A stretch of 64,000 bases of DNA from NCBI RefSeq assembly GCF_013409935.1, contig NZ_JACCCO010000001.1, positions 2,852,001-2,916,000 of the forward strand, read 5' to 3'. The stretch is from Streptosporangium sandarakinum. GTDB taxonomy: Bacteria > Actinomycetota > Actinomycetes > Streptosporangiales > Streptosporangiaceae. This document shows positions 17,656 to 25,471 of this stretch, piece by piece. The notes under the pieces were generated by a model. It was not told the origin of the DNA. It ran no database searches and saw nothing but the letters and a program-made list of their open reading frames with translations. Every line of letters starts with the position of its first letter. Positions within the stretch are counted from its first letter, which is position 1. A program made the translations under genes and the position numbers.

Positions 17656-18062
17656 GCGGCGACCGTGAGCGGCCCGGAAAGAAGGAGCTACGGTGCCCGG
17701 CCCTGCGCTCTCCCCTGCCAGTGTGGCCGCAAGGCGACGGCGGCCCGCCCTGAGGCAGGAGCAACGGGTGGCTTCAGCGTCGGTGAGGGCCGTGGGCCGG
17801 GCGGAAAGGGAGCGACTACGGCGGGCGGGCCGTACGGCCGGGCAAGTCATGGCGCGGAGGTGGGTGGGTGTTCCGGCCGGCTTCAAAACGCCGGCAACCG
17901 TCGCGCCCGGGACCAGGCCGGAGGCCGGAGACCACCAGAGCTCAGCCACAACGCCGGCCGGAACACCCACCCACCGCAGCGCGCACAAACGACCGGCCCG
18001 GCAACCACCGACCCGCCCGAACACCGGGAAACGCCCCCAAATGGGAAAGGCCCCAGTCTGAG
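17656..18062. repeat. Arm B of a large inverted repeat (partner 15716-16162)
   Basis: Reverse complement of arm A with roughly nine in ten bases matching by eye. It has the same nested hairpin (21-bp arms 17860-17880 and 17954-17974). Beyond it, 18066-18180 holds further partial units (GGAACACCCACGCACCGCAGCGC and similar), so the element is composed of shorter repeated modules. Together with 17395-17655, which holds only the phosphatase upstream region and a partial repeat start, this covers an 0.8-kb stretch without genes. Confidence 0.85.
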
Positions 18063-18208
18063 CGGCCCGGAACACCCACGCACCGCAGCGCGCGCCACCG
18101 ACCAACCCGGCAAACACCCACCCGTTCACACCGCTGGAAATGCCCCGCAGTGCGAAAAGCCCCAGCATGGATCGGCTGGAACAGCCTTACCGCAGTGCGA
18201 ACGGCCGG

Positions 18209-18778
18209 TCAGGCGAGTACCGGTTCGAGCAGCAGCAGGATGCCGAAGATGGCGAACGCGGCGGCGGCGCCGTACTTGATGACCTTCTCCGGGAGGTGCT
18301 TGCCCAGCATCCGGCCGACGAGGATGGCCAGCGCGTCCGCGGCGACCATGCCGATCGTGGAACCGATCCAGGTGCCGAACCAGCCGTGCTGGGTGGCCAG
18401 GGTGATGGTGGCGAGCATGGTCTTGTCGCCCAGTTCGGAGAGGAAGAAGGCCACGGTCACCGCGATGAGCGCCGACTTGGTGGTCCGCTGCGCCTTCTGT
18501 GACTCCTCCTCGGTCAGTTCGTCACCCCGCAGCGTCCACACGGCGAAGCCCAGGAACGCGATGCCCGCGACGATGGTGATCGCCGTGGTGGGGATCAGGT
18601 CACCGGCGATCCTGCCCAGTCCCACACTGAACAGGTGAACGACGGCGGTGGCCAGGGTGATGCCGGCGAGGACCGGCCACGGCTTGAACCGCGTCGCGAA
18701 GGTCATCGCCATGAGCTGGCTCTTGTCGCCGAGCTCGGCGACGAAGATCACGGCGAGACTGATCCAGAACGCTTCCAA
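18209..18778 (-). CDS. GDT1/TMEM165 (UPF0016) family Mn2+/Ca2+ exporter
   Basis: 189 residues from the TTG at 18778. An in-frame ATG further upstream (18898) is rejected because it lies inside the putative riboswitch; GGAAGGG precedes the TTG. Two family signatures E-x-G-D-K-(S/T) are present: ELGDKSQ at about 15-21 and ELGDKTM in the second half, each on the first helix of a three-helix repeat; six membrane helices in all. The family exports manganese or calcium. The upstream manganese riboswitch supports Mn2+ as the physiological substrate. Monocistronic. Confidence 0.9.
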   Translation of the reverse strand: MEAFWISLAVIFVAELGDKSQLMAMTFATRFKPWPVLAGITLATAVVHLFSVGLGRIAGDLIPTTAITIVAGIAFLGFAVWTLRGDELTEEESQKAQRTTKSALIAVTVAFFLSELGDKTMLATITLATQHGWFGTWIGSTIGMVAADALAILVGRMLGKHLPEKVIKYGAAAAFAIFGILLLLEPVLA

Positions 18779-18865
18779 CGAGAGTGCCCTTCCGCATGCG
18801 CGGCCGGGCCGGAAGGGAGCACCCGGGGAGACGGGCACGGCTTCGGCCCGGCAGCGGGTGTGTAC

Positions 18866-18985
18866 GACTGCCAGGCCGAAGGTCTCGTCCGCCCGCATCC
18901 GCTCGGATGCCGGGCCCGCGTGACCGGGCGCCGGGGGGCGCCAGTATGTCGATCACGCGATTGGGACTACTCCCCTTCGGGTGTT
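18866..18985 (-). promoter_or_regulatory. yybP-ykoY manganese riboswitch
   Basis: On the minus strand, reading toward the exporter: AAGGGGAGTAGTCCC (complement of 18963-18977), then GATCGACATACTGGC, then a GCATCC..GGATGC helix, then GACGAGACCTTCGGCC (around 18877-18892). GGGGAGTAG and CGAGACC are the two conserved docking loops of yybP-ykoY RNAs, which bind Mn2+ and switch on exporters. Location, orientation and the nature of the downstream gene all agree. Whether control is by termination or translation is not clear; about 90 nt separate it from the TTG start. Confidence 0.85.
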
Positions 18986-19141
18986 TCACCTGACCCTAAC
19001 AGGTGAATCCCGGTGTTTGATTCCAGAAAAGGATGGTTTTTACCCGCGACCGTGCCCAGCCGGCCACGGCGGACCTGGCCAAGCACCGCTTACCCGGCCG
19101 GTCGCACACGGACTCCACCGAGCACACGGACCCGGGGCCGG

Positions 19142-20182
19142 TCACAGCCGGACGCCCACCATGACGGGCTCGTTGACCAGCGTGACGCCGAACCTCTCCC
19201 GCACCCCGTCGCGGACCTCCCGAGCCAGGGCGAGCAGGTCGGCGGTCGTGGCCGACAGCTCGGGGTTGGTCAGGGCGAGGGTGTGCTTGGTGGAGATGCG
19301 CGCGGCGCCCCGCCGGTACCCCTTGGGGAACCCGGCGTTCTCGATCAGCCACGCCGCCGGCACCTTGACCGACCCGTCCGGCATGTCGAAGCGGGGGAAC
19401 CCGGGCGCCCGCCGTTCCAGTCCGGCCGCCTCGGCCGCGGACAGCAGCGCGTTGGTGAAGAACGAGCCCGCGCTGCGACTGTCGGGGTCGGCGGCGTCGA
19501 GCACCATCCCCTTGCCACGGCGCAGTTCCAGCACGGCCTCGCGGGCCCGCGCCACCGGTACCCGCTCACCGAGGGCGACGCCCAGCCGTACGGCCAGCTC
19601 ACGGTAGGCGACCGGGCCGGACAGTCCGCCCACCGCCGGCAGCTCGTAGGTGACGGCGAGGACGACGTATCGTCCGGGTTCCTCCTTGAAGACGCTGTGC
19701 CGGTAGGCGAACCGGCACTCGTGCGCGGACAGCTCGGTCACGTCGCCGTTCTTGCGGTCGTAGACCCGGACACCGGCGATGGTCTGCGACACGTCCTGTC
19801 CGTAGGCGCCGACGTTCTGGATCGGGGTGGAGCCGACCTGGCCGGGGATGCCGGCCAGGCACTCGATGCCGGAACGCCCCTCGGCCACCGCGCGGGCGGC
19901 CAGCGCGTCCCAGTCCTCCCCGGCCTGGACGGTGAGCCGGTCGCCGTCGGCCTCGATCCCGCGGGAGGCGACCCGGACGACCAGCCCGTCGAAGCCGTCG
20001 TCGGACACGACGAGGTTGCTGCCGCCGCCGAGCACCAGGACCGGCTCACCGGCCCGGTCCGCGGCGGCGACCAGCTCGACGATCTCCTCCGCCGACCCCG
20101 CCTCCGCGAACGCCCCGGCCGGTCCGCCCAGCCCCAACGTCGTGTACGGCGCCAGCCGTACCCCTGCCACCCGCTCAGCCAT
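19142..20182 (-). CDS. murB: UDP-N-acetylenolpyruvoylglucosamine reductase
   Basis: 346 residues from the ATG at 20182 (MAERVAGVRLAPYTTLGLGG); the frame stays open much further upstream through the neighbouring gene and that extension is rejected. FAD-binding landmarks: PVLVLGGGSNLVVSDDGFDG and GIECLAGIPGQVGSTPIQNVGAYGQ. Catalytic features: YRHS Arg, Ser of SAGSFFTN and Glu of WLIENAGFPKG. Uses NADPH to make UDP-MurNAc in peptidoglycan synthesis, cytoplasmic. Its neighbourhood with hadAB, rpmG and tRNA-Met/Thr is conserved in actinobacteria. Confidence 0.96.
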   Translation of the reverse strand: MAERVAGVRLAPYTTLGLGGPAGAFAEAGSAEEIVELVAAADRAGEPVLVLGGGSNLVVSDDGFDGLVVRVASRGIEADGDRLTVQAGEDWDALAARAVAEGRSGIECLAGIPGQVGSTPIQNVGAYGQDVSQTIAGVRVYDRKNGDVTELSAHECRFAYRHSVFKEEPGRYVVLAVTYELPAVGGLSGPVAYRELAVRLGVALGERVPVARAREAVLELRRGKGMVLDAADPDSRSAGSFFTNALLSAAEAAGLERRAPGFPRFDMPDGSVKVPAAWLIENAGFPKGYRRGAARISTKHTLALTNPELSATTADLLALAREVRDGVRERFGVTLVNEPVMVGVRL

Positions 20183-20223
20183 GCACTTTCCCCAAAAACG
20201 CCGGTCCTGGACCCGCGACCAGC

Positions 20224-21525
20224 CTACGGGGAACCCAACAGCCTCAGCACGCGCTCGTAGGTCCGGCGCGACTCGCGCTCGCGGTATTCGGGATCGACGT
20301 CGTGGTAGCCGCGGTGGCGTCCCTCGTGGACCGGGAGCTCGTCGCCGAGGGCGACGACGTTGCCGGGGATGGTGAGGGAGAACTCCAGGTCGGCGTTGCG
20401 GTAGTAGCGCGCCCCGGAGGGGAAGCCGCCCACCGACAGCGCGGCGTCCCGGCGGACCGCGAACAGGTGGCCGAGCACCGCCCGGACGTCGCCGGGCCCG
20501 GCGTCCTTCCACTCCTGGCGGTTCTCGCCCGGGTCGACGCCCTTCCAGCCCGCGGCGCTCACCTTGTCGCTCAGTGCCCCGACCAGCGGGGTGATCGCGT
20601 CGCCGTCGAGGACGGTCGAGGTCTCCATCACCACGTGCACGTCGGAGTCGTCGAGCTCCAGCAGCTTGTTGCGGCTCTCGCCCCAGCCGGCCGTGCCGCC
20701 CCGCCAGTGCGGGGTCTCGGCCACGTGCCACGCCTGGATCCGTCCGGGGTTGTCGTCGGCGAGCTCCTGCAGGACGGCGCCGGAGCCGTCCACGTCGCCC
20801 AGGTCCAGCGCGACGATCTTCGCGTCGGTGTGGGTGAGCAGGGCGCGGACGCACTCGCGCAGGTCGTCGGGCCAGCCGTCCACGACGAGTCCGATCGTGA
20901 CGGTCGGCGAGGTCATCGGCTTGCGGCCCTCGACCGGGGTGACCTCCTCGTCCACCCGGGAGACGGCCAGGCTCGCGTCCCACAGCAGTTGCGAGGAGAC
21001 CATGCGCTCGGGGGCGCGTTCGACGTCGTCGGACCGGCCGAGGAGCTCGGCGCCCTCGGGCCGCGGACGGGGGGCCGCCTCGGCCTCGCCGATCCGTTCG
21101 GCGTCGAGCTGCCCCACCCCCTCGGGACGGGCGCCCGGCTCGGCGGCCGCGGCGACCCGTTCGGCGTCGGGCGCGTCGCCCCGGCCGACGTCCGCGGTAC
21201 CCGCGGCGGCGTCACGGCCGGTGCCGGCGTCGGTGTCGCGGTTCGTGGACGCGGGGATGCCGTGCCCCTCCGGGCGGAGCCCCGCCTCGGCGGATCGCTC
21301 GGGCGGCCTGCCGCCCGCGCCCGTCACCGGTACGGAGCTCACCGTGGGCCAGACCTTGAAGGACGGCCTGGGGGTGAGCTCGAACCCGTCGTCGGTGTCG
21401 CGGACGGCCCAGCCCTCGGCTTCGATGTCGTCGCGGAGCGCGTCCGCCCCGGCGTAGTCGCGGTCGGCGCGCGCCCTGGCCCGCCGCTCGGCGAGCTCCG
21501 TCACGTGAGGTGGTACATCGCTCAT
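20224..21525 (-). CDS. Fusion: CysRS C-terminal-like domain plus family-2 type glycosyltransferase
   Basis: 433 residues in three parts. Residues ~8-50 (ELAERRARARADRDYAGADALRDDIEAEGW) closely resemble the C-terminal helical tail of cysteinyl-tRNA synthetase. Residues ~55-170 are low complexity, Ala/Glu/Pro/Arg-rich and probably disordered. From ~175 a Rossmann-like glycosyltransferase A domain begins (VTIGLVVDGWPDDLRECVRALL; acidic region VVMETSTVLDGDAIT; FAVRRDAALSVGGFP, a common GT2 acceptor-loop pattern). No TM segment. Stop lies 42 nt before murB, so probably one transcript with it. Role unknown; a cell-envelope sugar transfer is inferred from the murB link. Confidence 0.75.
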   Translation of the reverse strand: MSDVPPHVTELAERRARARADRDYAGADALRDDIEAEGWAVRDTDDGFELTPRPSFKVWPTVSSVPVTGAGGRPPERSAEAGLRPEGHGIPASTNRDTDAGTGRDAAAGTADVGRGDAPDAERVAAAAEPGARPEGVGQLDAERIGEAEAAPRPRPEGAELLGRSDDVERAPERMVSSQLLWDASLAVSRVDEEVTPVEGRKPMTSPTVTIGLVVDGWPDDLRECVRALLTHTDAKIVALDLGDVDGSGAVLQELADDNPGRIQAWHVAETPHWRGGTAGWGESRNKLLELDDSDVHVVMETSTVLDGDAITPLVGALSDKVSAAGWKGVDPGENRQEWKDAGPGDVRAVLGHLFAVRRDAALSVGGFPSGARYYRNADLEFSLTIPGNVVALGDELPVHEGRHRGYHDVDPEYRERESRRTYERVLRLLGSP

Positions 21526-21732
21526 GCCGGGACGCTACCCACGGACCGGGCGAAGTATCGCCCGGCCCGTCCACCGGCGGATCTTTCCGCGCGGCGGGAC
21601 CGGGACGTGCCCGCCGTACGAACCCGCAGACCTGGAAAAGCCCGCCGTACGGATCCGCCGGCCCGGGAGAAGACCCCGGGACGCCCGCCGTACGGCCCGC
21701 GCCCCGGACGACCCGGCGCGGGCCGGGAGCGG

Positions 21733-22161
21733 TCAGGAGAGCTGGACCACCGCGCGGGCCCGGGAGAGCACGCGGGAGTCGCCGGACCGGGCGGTCAGCC
21801 CGACCAGCACGCGCTTGTCGTCGAGCTTCTCCTCGACGACGCCGCTCACCGTGATGGTCGCCCCCTCGTCGTCGTCCGGGACGACGACCATGGAGGAGAA
21901 GCGCACGCCGTAGTCGACGACCGCGCCGGGGTCACCGGCCCAGTCGGTGAGGAACCGGCCCGCCTGCGCCATGGTGTACATCCCGTGCGCGATGACGTCG
22001 GGCAGGCCGACCGCCTTGGCGAACCGCTCGTTCCAGTGGATGGGGTTGAAGTCGCCGGAGGCCCCCGCGTACATCACCAGGTTGGCGCGGCGGACCTGGT
22101 AGTCGGCGGCCGGGATCTCCTGGCCCTGCTCGACCTCGTCGTACCTGACAGTCGCGGCCAT
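21733..22161 (-). CDS. hadB: (3R)-hydroxyacyl-ACP dehydratase subunit, catalytic HadB-like
   Basis: 142 residues of the MaoC hotdog fold. The hydratase motif is complete: Asp37 and His42 in GDFNPIHWNERF, with GLPDVIAHGMYTMAQAGRF following. Dehydrates 3-hydroxyacyl-ACP in type II fatty-acid (in mycobacteria, mycolic-acid) elongation as a heterodimer. It starts one base after the stop of the upstream partner gene, so the two are coupled. In this non-mycolate lineage the acyl substrate is likely an ordinary long-chain intermediate. Confidence 0.9.
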   Translation of the reverse strand: MAATVRYDEVEQGQEIPAADYQVRRANLVMYAGASGDFNPIHWNERFAKAVGLPDVIAHGMYTMAQAGRFLTDWAGDPGAVVDYGVRFSSMVVVPDDDEGATITVSGVVEEKLDDKRVLVGLTARSGDSRVLSRARAVVQLS

Positions 22162-22162
22162 C

Positions 22163-22609
22163 TCAGCTCGCCCCTCCGCGCTCGACGATGGTGTTGTAGG
22201 TCGTGCAGACGGACTCGCCGTCGACCGTGGTGACGTCGCTCCTGACCGTGATGAGCTCGTTGCGGCCCACGCTGCGGATGTCGGTCACGGTGGAGACGCT
22301 GACCAGCTCGTCACCGGCGTGGATCGGCCGGTGGTACTCGAAGCGCTGCTCGCCGTGGACCACCATGGCGAAGTTCAGGCCCAGCTCGGGATCGGCCAGG
22401 ATCGACCCGCCGGAGAGGCTGAACACGATGGGGAAGGTGGGCGGCGCGATCACGTCGGGGTGGCCGGCGGCCTGGGCGGCCTCCCGGTCGCGGTAGACCG
22501 GGTTGTTGTCACCGATCGCCGCCGCGAACTCCTTGATCTTCACGCGGCTGACCTCGTAGGGCGGGGAGGGCGCGGACGCCCGACCGACGAAATCACGGTT
22601 CAGAGCCAT
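22163..22609 (-). CDS. hadA: (3R)-hydroxyacyl-ACP dehydratase subunit, non-catalytic HadA-like
   Basis: About 148 residues; the second of two adjacent ATGs (22609) is preferred because AAAGGAG sits too close to the first. N-terminal MaoC-like hotdog with IGDNNPVYRDREAA: the Asp is kept but the catalytic His is replaced by Tyr, as expected for the stabilising subunit that pairs with HadB. IAPPTFPIVFS and GEQRFEYHRPIHAGDEL are typical of the family. First gene of the hadA-hadB pair, downstream of rpmG. Confidence 0.9.
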   Translation of the reverse strand: MALNRDFVGRASAPSPPYEVSRVKIKEFAAAIGDNNPVYRDREAAQAAGHPDVIAPPTFPIVFSLSGGSILADPELGLNFAMVVHGEQRFEYHRPIHAGDELVSVSTVTDIRSVGRNELITVRSDVTTVDGESVCTTYNTIVERGGAS

Positions 22610-22739
22610 CATGCTCCTTTACGGTTACCGAGCTGGTGAGACCGACGGTAACAAGAGTCCTGCGCTCCCGCCCCGTGACCGGTCATCCAGAAACCTAGCC
22701 CGGTCCGCGGGCGGCACCGGCTGTCGGGCGCGGTCAACG

Positions 22740-22915
22740 CCCGGCCGGGAAAGCTGTCCGGACACGACAACCTCCGGATACGACGGTCTCCGGACACGAC
22801 ACCGACCGGGCATGACAACCGGCCGGACACGATGATCCGTACGAACGCGGTGACCGCCTCGGACGGGACGACCGCCTCGGGGAGGATGACCGGCCGAACA
22901 CGACGACCGTCCGGA
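22740..22915. repeat. Degenerate tandem CCGGACACGAC-like repeats
   Basis: About ten imperfect iterations of a (C/T)CCGGA-CACGAC-N4-8 unit between hadA and rpmG (for example CCGGACACGAC at 22759 and 22794). Unit length varies from ~13 to ~22 nt and spacers are not unique-length, so this is simple degenerate repetition in a gene-free stretch of about 400 nt (22610-23020). The hadA promoter, if separate, should also lie here. Confidence 0.5.
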
Positions 22916-22917
22916 CG

Positions 22918-22956
22918 CGACGAACCGGCGCCCGATGTCGGGACGCCGGTTCGTCG
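22918..22956 (-). terminator. Hairpin terminator after rpmG
   Basis: Perfect 13-bp stem CGACGAACCGGCG / CGCCGGTTCGTCG around a 13-nt loop, about 65 nt beyond the rpmG stop on the minus strand. Separates the tRNA-Met/rpmG transcript from hadAB. Confidence 0.75.
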
Positions 22957-23020
22957 TCGGTATGGAATGCCGCTGAAGCGGGCCTCACCCGGTGGGGACC
23001 GGTGGGCCTCGCCGGGAGAC

Positions 23021-23185
23021 CTAGCGGGTCTCGCGGTGCGCCTGGTGCGTCTTGCAGTTGGGGCAGTACTTCTTCAGCTCAAGCCGATCCGGGTCGTTGC
23101 GCCGGTTCTTCCGCGTGATGTAGTTGCGGTGCTTGCACTCCTGGCAGGCCAGCGTGATCTTCGGCCTAACGTCGGTGGCAGCCAC
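23021..23185 (-). CDS. rpmG: 50S ribosomal protein L33 (zinc-binding type)
   Basis: 54 residues from a GTG at 23185 ([17 protein letters not shown]); AAAGG lies 11 nt upstream. Two CxxC pairs (CQEC and CPNC) form the zinc ribbon of the C+ paralogue, so translation should depend on zinc supply. The rest ([20 protein letters not shown]) is diagnostic for L33. Lies 74 nt downstream of tRNA-Met on the same strand, the usual actinobacterial arrangement. A zinc-independent second L33 is expected elsewhere in the genome. Confidence 0.97.
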   Translation of the reverse strand: MAATDVRPKITLACQECKHRNYITRKNRRNDPDRLELKKYCPNCKTHQAHRETR

Positions 23186-23258
23186 TTGGGAGTGCCTTTC
23201 TACGTTCGGGACTGGGACAACCCACACCGGTGCCCCTGCTGGGAGACCGGGAGGGTAG

Positions 23259-23332
23259 TAGCGGAGGCCGGACTTGAACCGGCGACACAACGATTATGAG
23301 CCGTTTGCTCTGCCTGACTGAGCTACTCCGCC
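23259..23332 (-). tRNA. tRNA-Met (anticodon CAT)
   Basis: Minus strand 5' GGCGGAGTAGCTCAGTCAGG, anticodon loop CTCATAA giving CAT, T-arm GCCGG-TTCAAGT-CCGGC, and a 7-bp acceptor stem with a terminal G-U. CCA is not encoded. Elongator type by its position beside rpmG and by lack of the initiator's C1-A72 mismatch. Confidence 0.95.
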
Positions 23333-23755
23333 TTGAGGCCGACTGACATCGGCCGACCCCGATAGGATACCCGACCCGCGGAGTGACTGCGCACTCGTGC
23401 AGGTCGGGGCACTCTTTTCTGGGTTTCCCCAGTATGACCGCCCGCACGCCGGGAGTCACGGGAGTTTTCCGGCCTCGCGAGCCGCGCCCGGATCGGGCCC
23501 CCGCCCATCGGCGGGTCCTCCCTGATCACAGGCCAGGCTACCAGCGGCCGGAGGCCGGCGCGAACCACCCGGCCCCACCGGACCGGCGGACGCCCACCGG
23601 GCACCGGACCGGCACCGCGCGCCCGGCACCGCGCCCCCGGAACCCGGGGCCGGCGCACGGCGGGCACCCGCCCCGTGAGCCGCCGGTCGATAGGATCCGG
23701 CCGTACACGATCAAGGAATCCGGCGTGAAGCCGAAGGTCCCACCGGGAGGTCACC
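23333..23755. promoter_or_regulatory. Gene-free region between tRNA-Met and the deaminase gene
   Basis: 423 nt carrying the minus-strand promoter of tRNA-Met/rpmG (a TATCCT box, complement of 23363-23368, about 30 nt before the tRNA) and the upstream region of the plus-strand deaminase. The rest is GC-rich with no convincing ORF. Confidence 0.45.
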
Positions 23756-24235
23756 GTGATCGACGAGGCCGAGCTGCGGCACCTGCGCCGCTGCGTGGAG
23801 CTGGCCGCCGAGGCCCTGGAGGAGGGGGACGAGCCGTTCGGTTCCGTGCTCGTCGCCGCCGACGGCACCGTCCTCGGCGAGGACCACAACCGGGTGGCCT
23901 CCGGCGACCACACCCGCCACCCCGAGTTCGAGCTGGCGCGCTGGGCCGCGGCGAACATGACCCCCGAGGAGCGGGCGGCCGCGACCGTCTACACCTCGGG
24001 TGAACACTGCCCGATGTGCGCCGCCGCGCACGCCTGGGTCGGCCTGGGCCGCATCGTCTACGTGAGCTCCTCCGAGCAGCTGTCGGCCTGGCTCGCCGAG
24101 CTCGGGGTCCCCGCGCCCCCGGTGCGGACCCTGCCGATCCACGAGATCGCCCCGGGCGTCGTCGTGGAGGGCCCGGTCCCCGCCCTGGCGGAACAGGTAC
24201 ACGACCTCCACCGCCGCTTCCACTCCCCCCGCTGA
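23756..24235 (+). CDS. Nucleoside/nucleobase deaminase (CMP/dCMP-type zinc deaminase fold)
   Basis: 159 residues from a GTG with GGGAGG upstream. The zinc site reads His55-Pro56-Glu57 (HPE in place of HAE) and Cys85/Cys88 in SGEHCPMCAAAHAW. The Glu is the proton shuttle. N-terminal EEGDEPFGSVLVAADGTVLGEDHNR matches guanine deaminase/tRNA-adenosine deaminase-like proteins. Hydrolytic deamination of a free base (guanine or cytosine-like) is more likely than tRNA editing, since a tadA would be elsewhere. Inserted between tRNA-Thr and tRNA-Met, transcribed opposite to both. Confidence 0.85.
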   Translation: MIDEAELRHLRRCVELAAEALEEGDEPFGSVLVAADGTVLGEDHNRVASGDHTRHPEFELARWAAANMTPEERAAATVYTSGEHCPMCAAAHAWVGLGRIVYVSSSEQLSAWLAELGVPAPPVRTLPIHEIAPGVVVEGPVPALAEQVHDLHRRFHSPR

Positions 24236-24443
24236 CCGGCCACCGCCGCCCACCCGGCTCCAGCCGTACGGCGAGCGGCGGGATGGCGGCCTACCGGCAT
24301 CGGAGGCCGGGTCGCGGGCGAACCCTGCCGGCTCCGGCTCCCGCTCCGCGCGGGCCCCGGCCGTGAGCCACGCCGCGGGGGTCGGCGCACGGCCCCCACA
24401 GAGGCCGGGCCGGATCCCACGGGATCCCGCCCGAAACGAGAAA

Positions 24444-24474
24444 CGCCCGGCCCCGCGATCTCGCGGTCCGGGCG
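24444..24474 (-). terminator. Hairpin terminator after tRNA-Thr
   Basis: CGCCCGGcCCCGCGA pairs with TCGCGGtCCGGGCG across a TC turn, starting about 20 nt past the tRNA 3' end. Confidence 0.75.
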
Positions 24475-24492
24475 ATCTTTCCTGCTGGGTGG

Positions 24493-24565
24493 AGCCCCTT
24501 TACGGAATCGAACCGTAGACCTTCTCCTTACCATGGAGACGCTCTGCCGACTGAGCTAAAGGGGC
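24493..24565 (-). tRNA. tRNA-Thr (anticodon GGT)
   Basis: Minus strand GCCCCTTTAGCTCAGTCGGC, anticodon stem TCTCC/GGAGA with loop ATGGTAA (GGT), T-arm CTACGG-TTCGATT-CCGTA and a complete acceptor stem GCCCCTT/AAGGGGC. CCA not encoded. Confidence 0.96.
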
Positions 24566-24777
24566 CTGTCCGCTTCGCTTTCGCGCTTGCCGACAGGTGT
24601 AACCATACACGGCTCCGGACCAGGATGCGAAATCAAACGGGAGCCGCCCGATCAGGGGGATCCCGGGGGGCTTCGCCCCTGAGTGACCTCCTTAAGTGGC
24701 CGACAAGTAGTCCATAAGTGGATCTCCGCAATCTGGACCGGCGACCCCATCCGGACCGATCGAGGAGAACCTCCGAC

Positions 24778-25416
24778 ATGGCCCCCGAACTTCTTGGCTT
24801 CCAGCTCACCCACCGCACCATGCGGGGCGACACCCGCCGTCTGGCCACGCTGGCGGCGGAGCTGGCCGAAGGCCGCCAGACCGCCGACCCGGCCCGCGCC
24901 CGGGCCGTCTCCGAGTACGTCAGGGCCCTGTGCGCGGGCATCCACCACCATCACACGATGGAGGACCGCGTCCTGTGGCCCGTCCTTGAGCGGTCCGCCG
25001 GGGCCGAGGTGGACCTGCGCGACCTGAGCGACGACCACTCCGCGCTGGACCCGCTGCTGAACGAGATCGACGGCCAGGCCGTCGCGTTCGCCACGACCCG
25101 TGACGCCTCCGCTCTGGCCTCGTCGCTGGCCCGGCTCGCCGACATGCTCGACGAGCACATCGAGGAGGAGGAGCGGCTGCTCTTCCCGGTCATCATGAAG
25201 TACGTCTCCGCGGCCGACTGGAAGAAGGTCGAGGACGCGGTCCGCAAGGGCACCAAGGCCAGCGTCGAGCTGCCCAGGATCGAGCAGTACGCCCGGCCCG
25301 AGGAGCTGGCCCGGCTGCGCAGGCTGGCCGGGCCGGTGCTGTCGGTGCTGCTCGCGCTGTTCCGCGGCGGCCACCGCCGCCGGCAGCGACTGGTCTTCGG
25401 CCCTCTGGCCGCATGA
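24778..25416 (+). CDS. Hemerythrin HHE-domain protein
   Basis: 212 residues from the ATG at 24778 (GAGGAGAACC upstream). A four-helix bundle with the di-iron ligand pattern: His in QLTHRTMRGD, HHHHTMEDRVLWPVLE (His and Glu ligands), DDHSALD and EHIEEEERLLFPVI. C-terminal ~60 residues are helical with a hydrophobic stretch PVLSVLLALF. Such proteins bind O2, NO or sense redox stress. Converges with the AfsR-like regulator; no partner gene. Role unknown. Confidence 0.88.
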   Translation: MAPELLGFQLTHRTMRGDTRRLATLAAELAEGRQTADPARARAVSEYVRALCAGIHHHHTMEDRVLWPVLERSAGAEVDLRDLSDDHSALDPLLNEIDGQAVAFATTRDASALASSLARLADMLDEHIEEEERLLFPVIMKYVSAADWKKVEDAVRKGTKASVELPRIEQYARPEELARLRRLAGPVLSVLLALFRGGHRRRQRLVFGPLAA

Positions 25417-25471
25417 GCCGGAAGTCGAAGGCCGGGAGCCAGGAGCCGGGTGACCGTACCCGCCCGGCTCG

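Noticed and set aside
18209-18898. Longer GDT1 protein starting at the ATG at 18898
   Set aside because: The extension would be coded by the riboswitch and has no TM or family sequence; the TTG at 18778 fits family length.
19142-20983. N-terminally extended MurB of over 600 residues
   Set aside because: The extension runs antisense-frame through the glycosyltransferase gene and is Arg/Gly-rich; MurB starts normally at 20182.
22740-22915. Possible CRISPR array
   Set aside because: The repeats are degenerate with variable unit length; there are no unique equal-length spacers and no cas genes.
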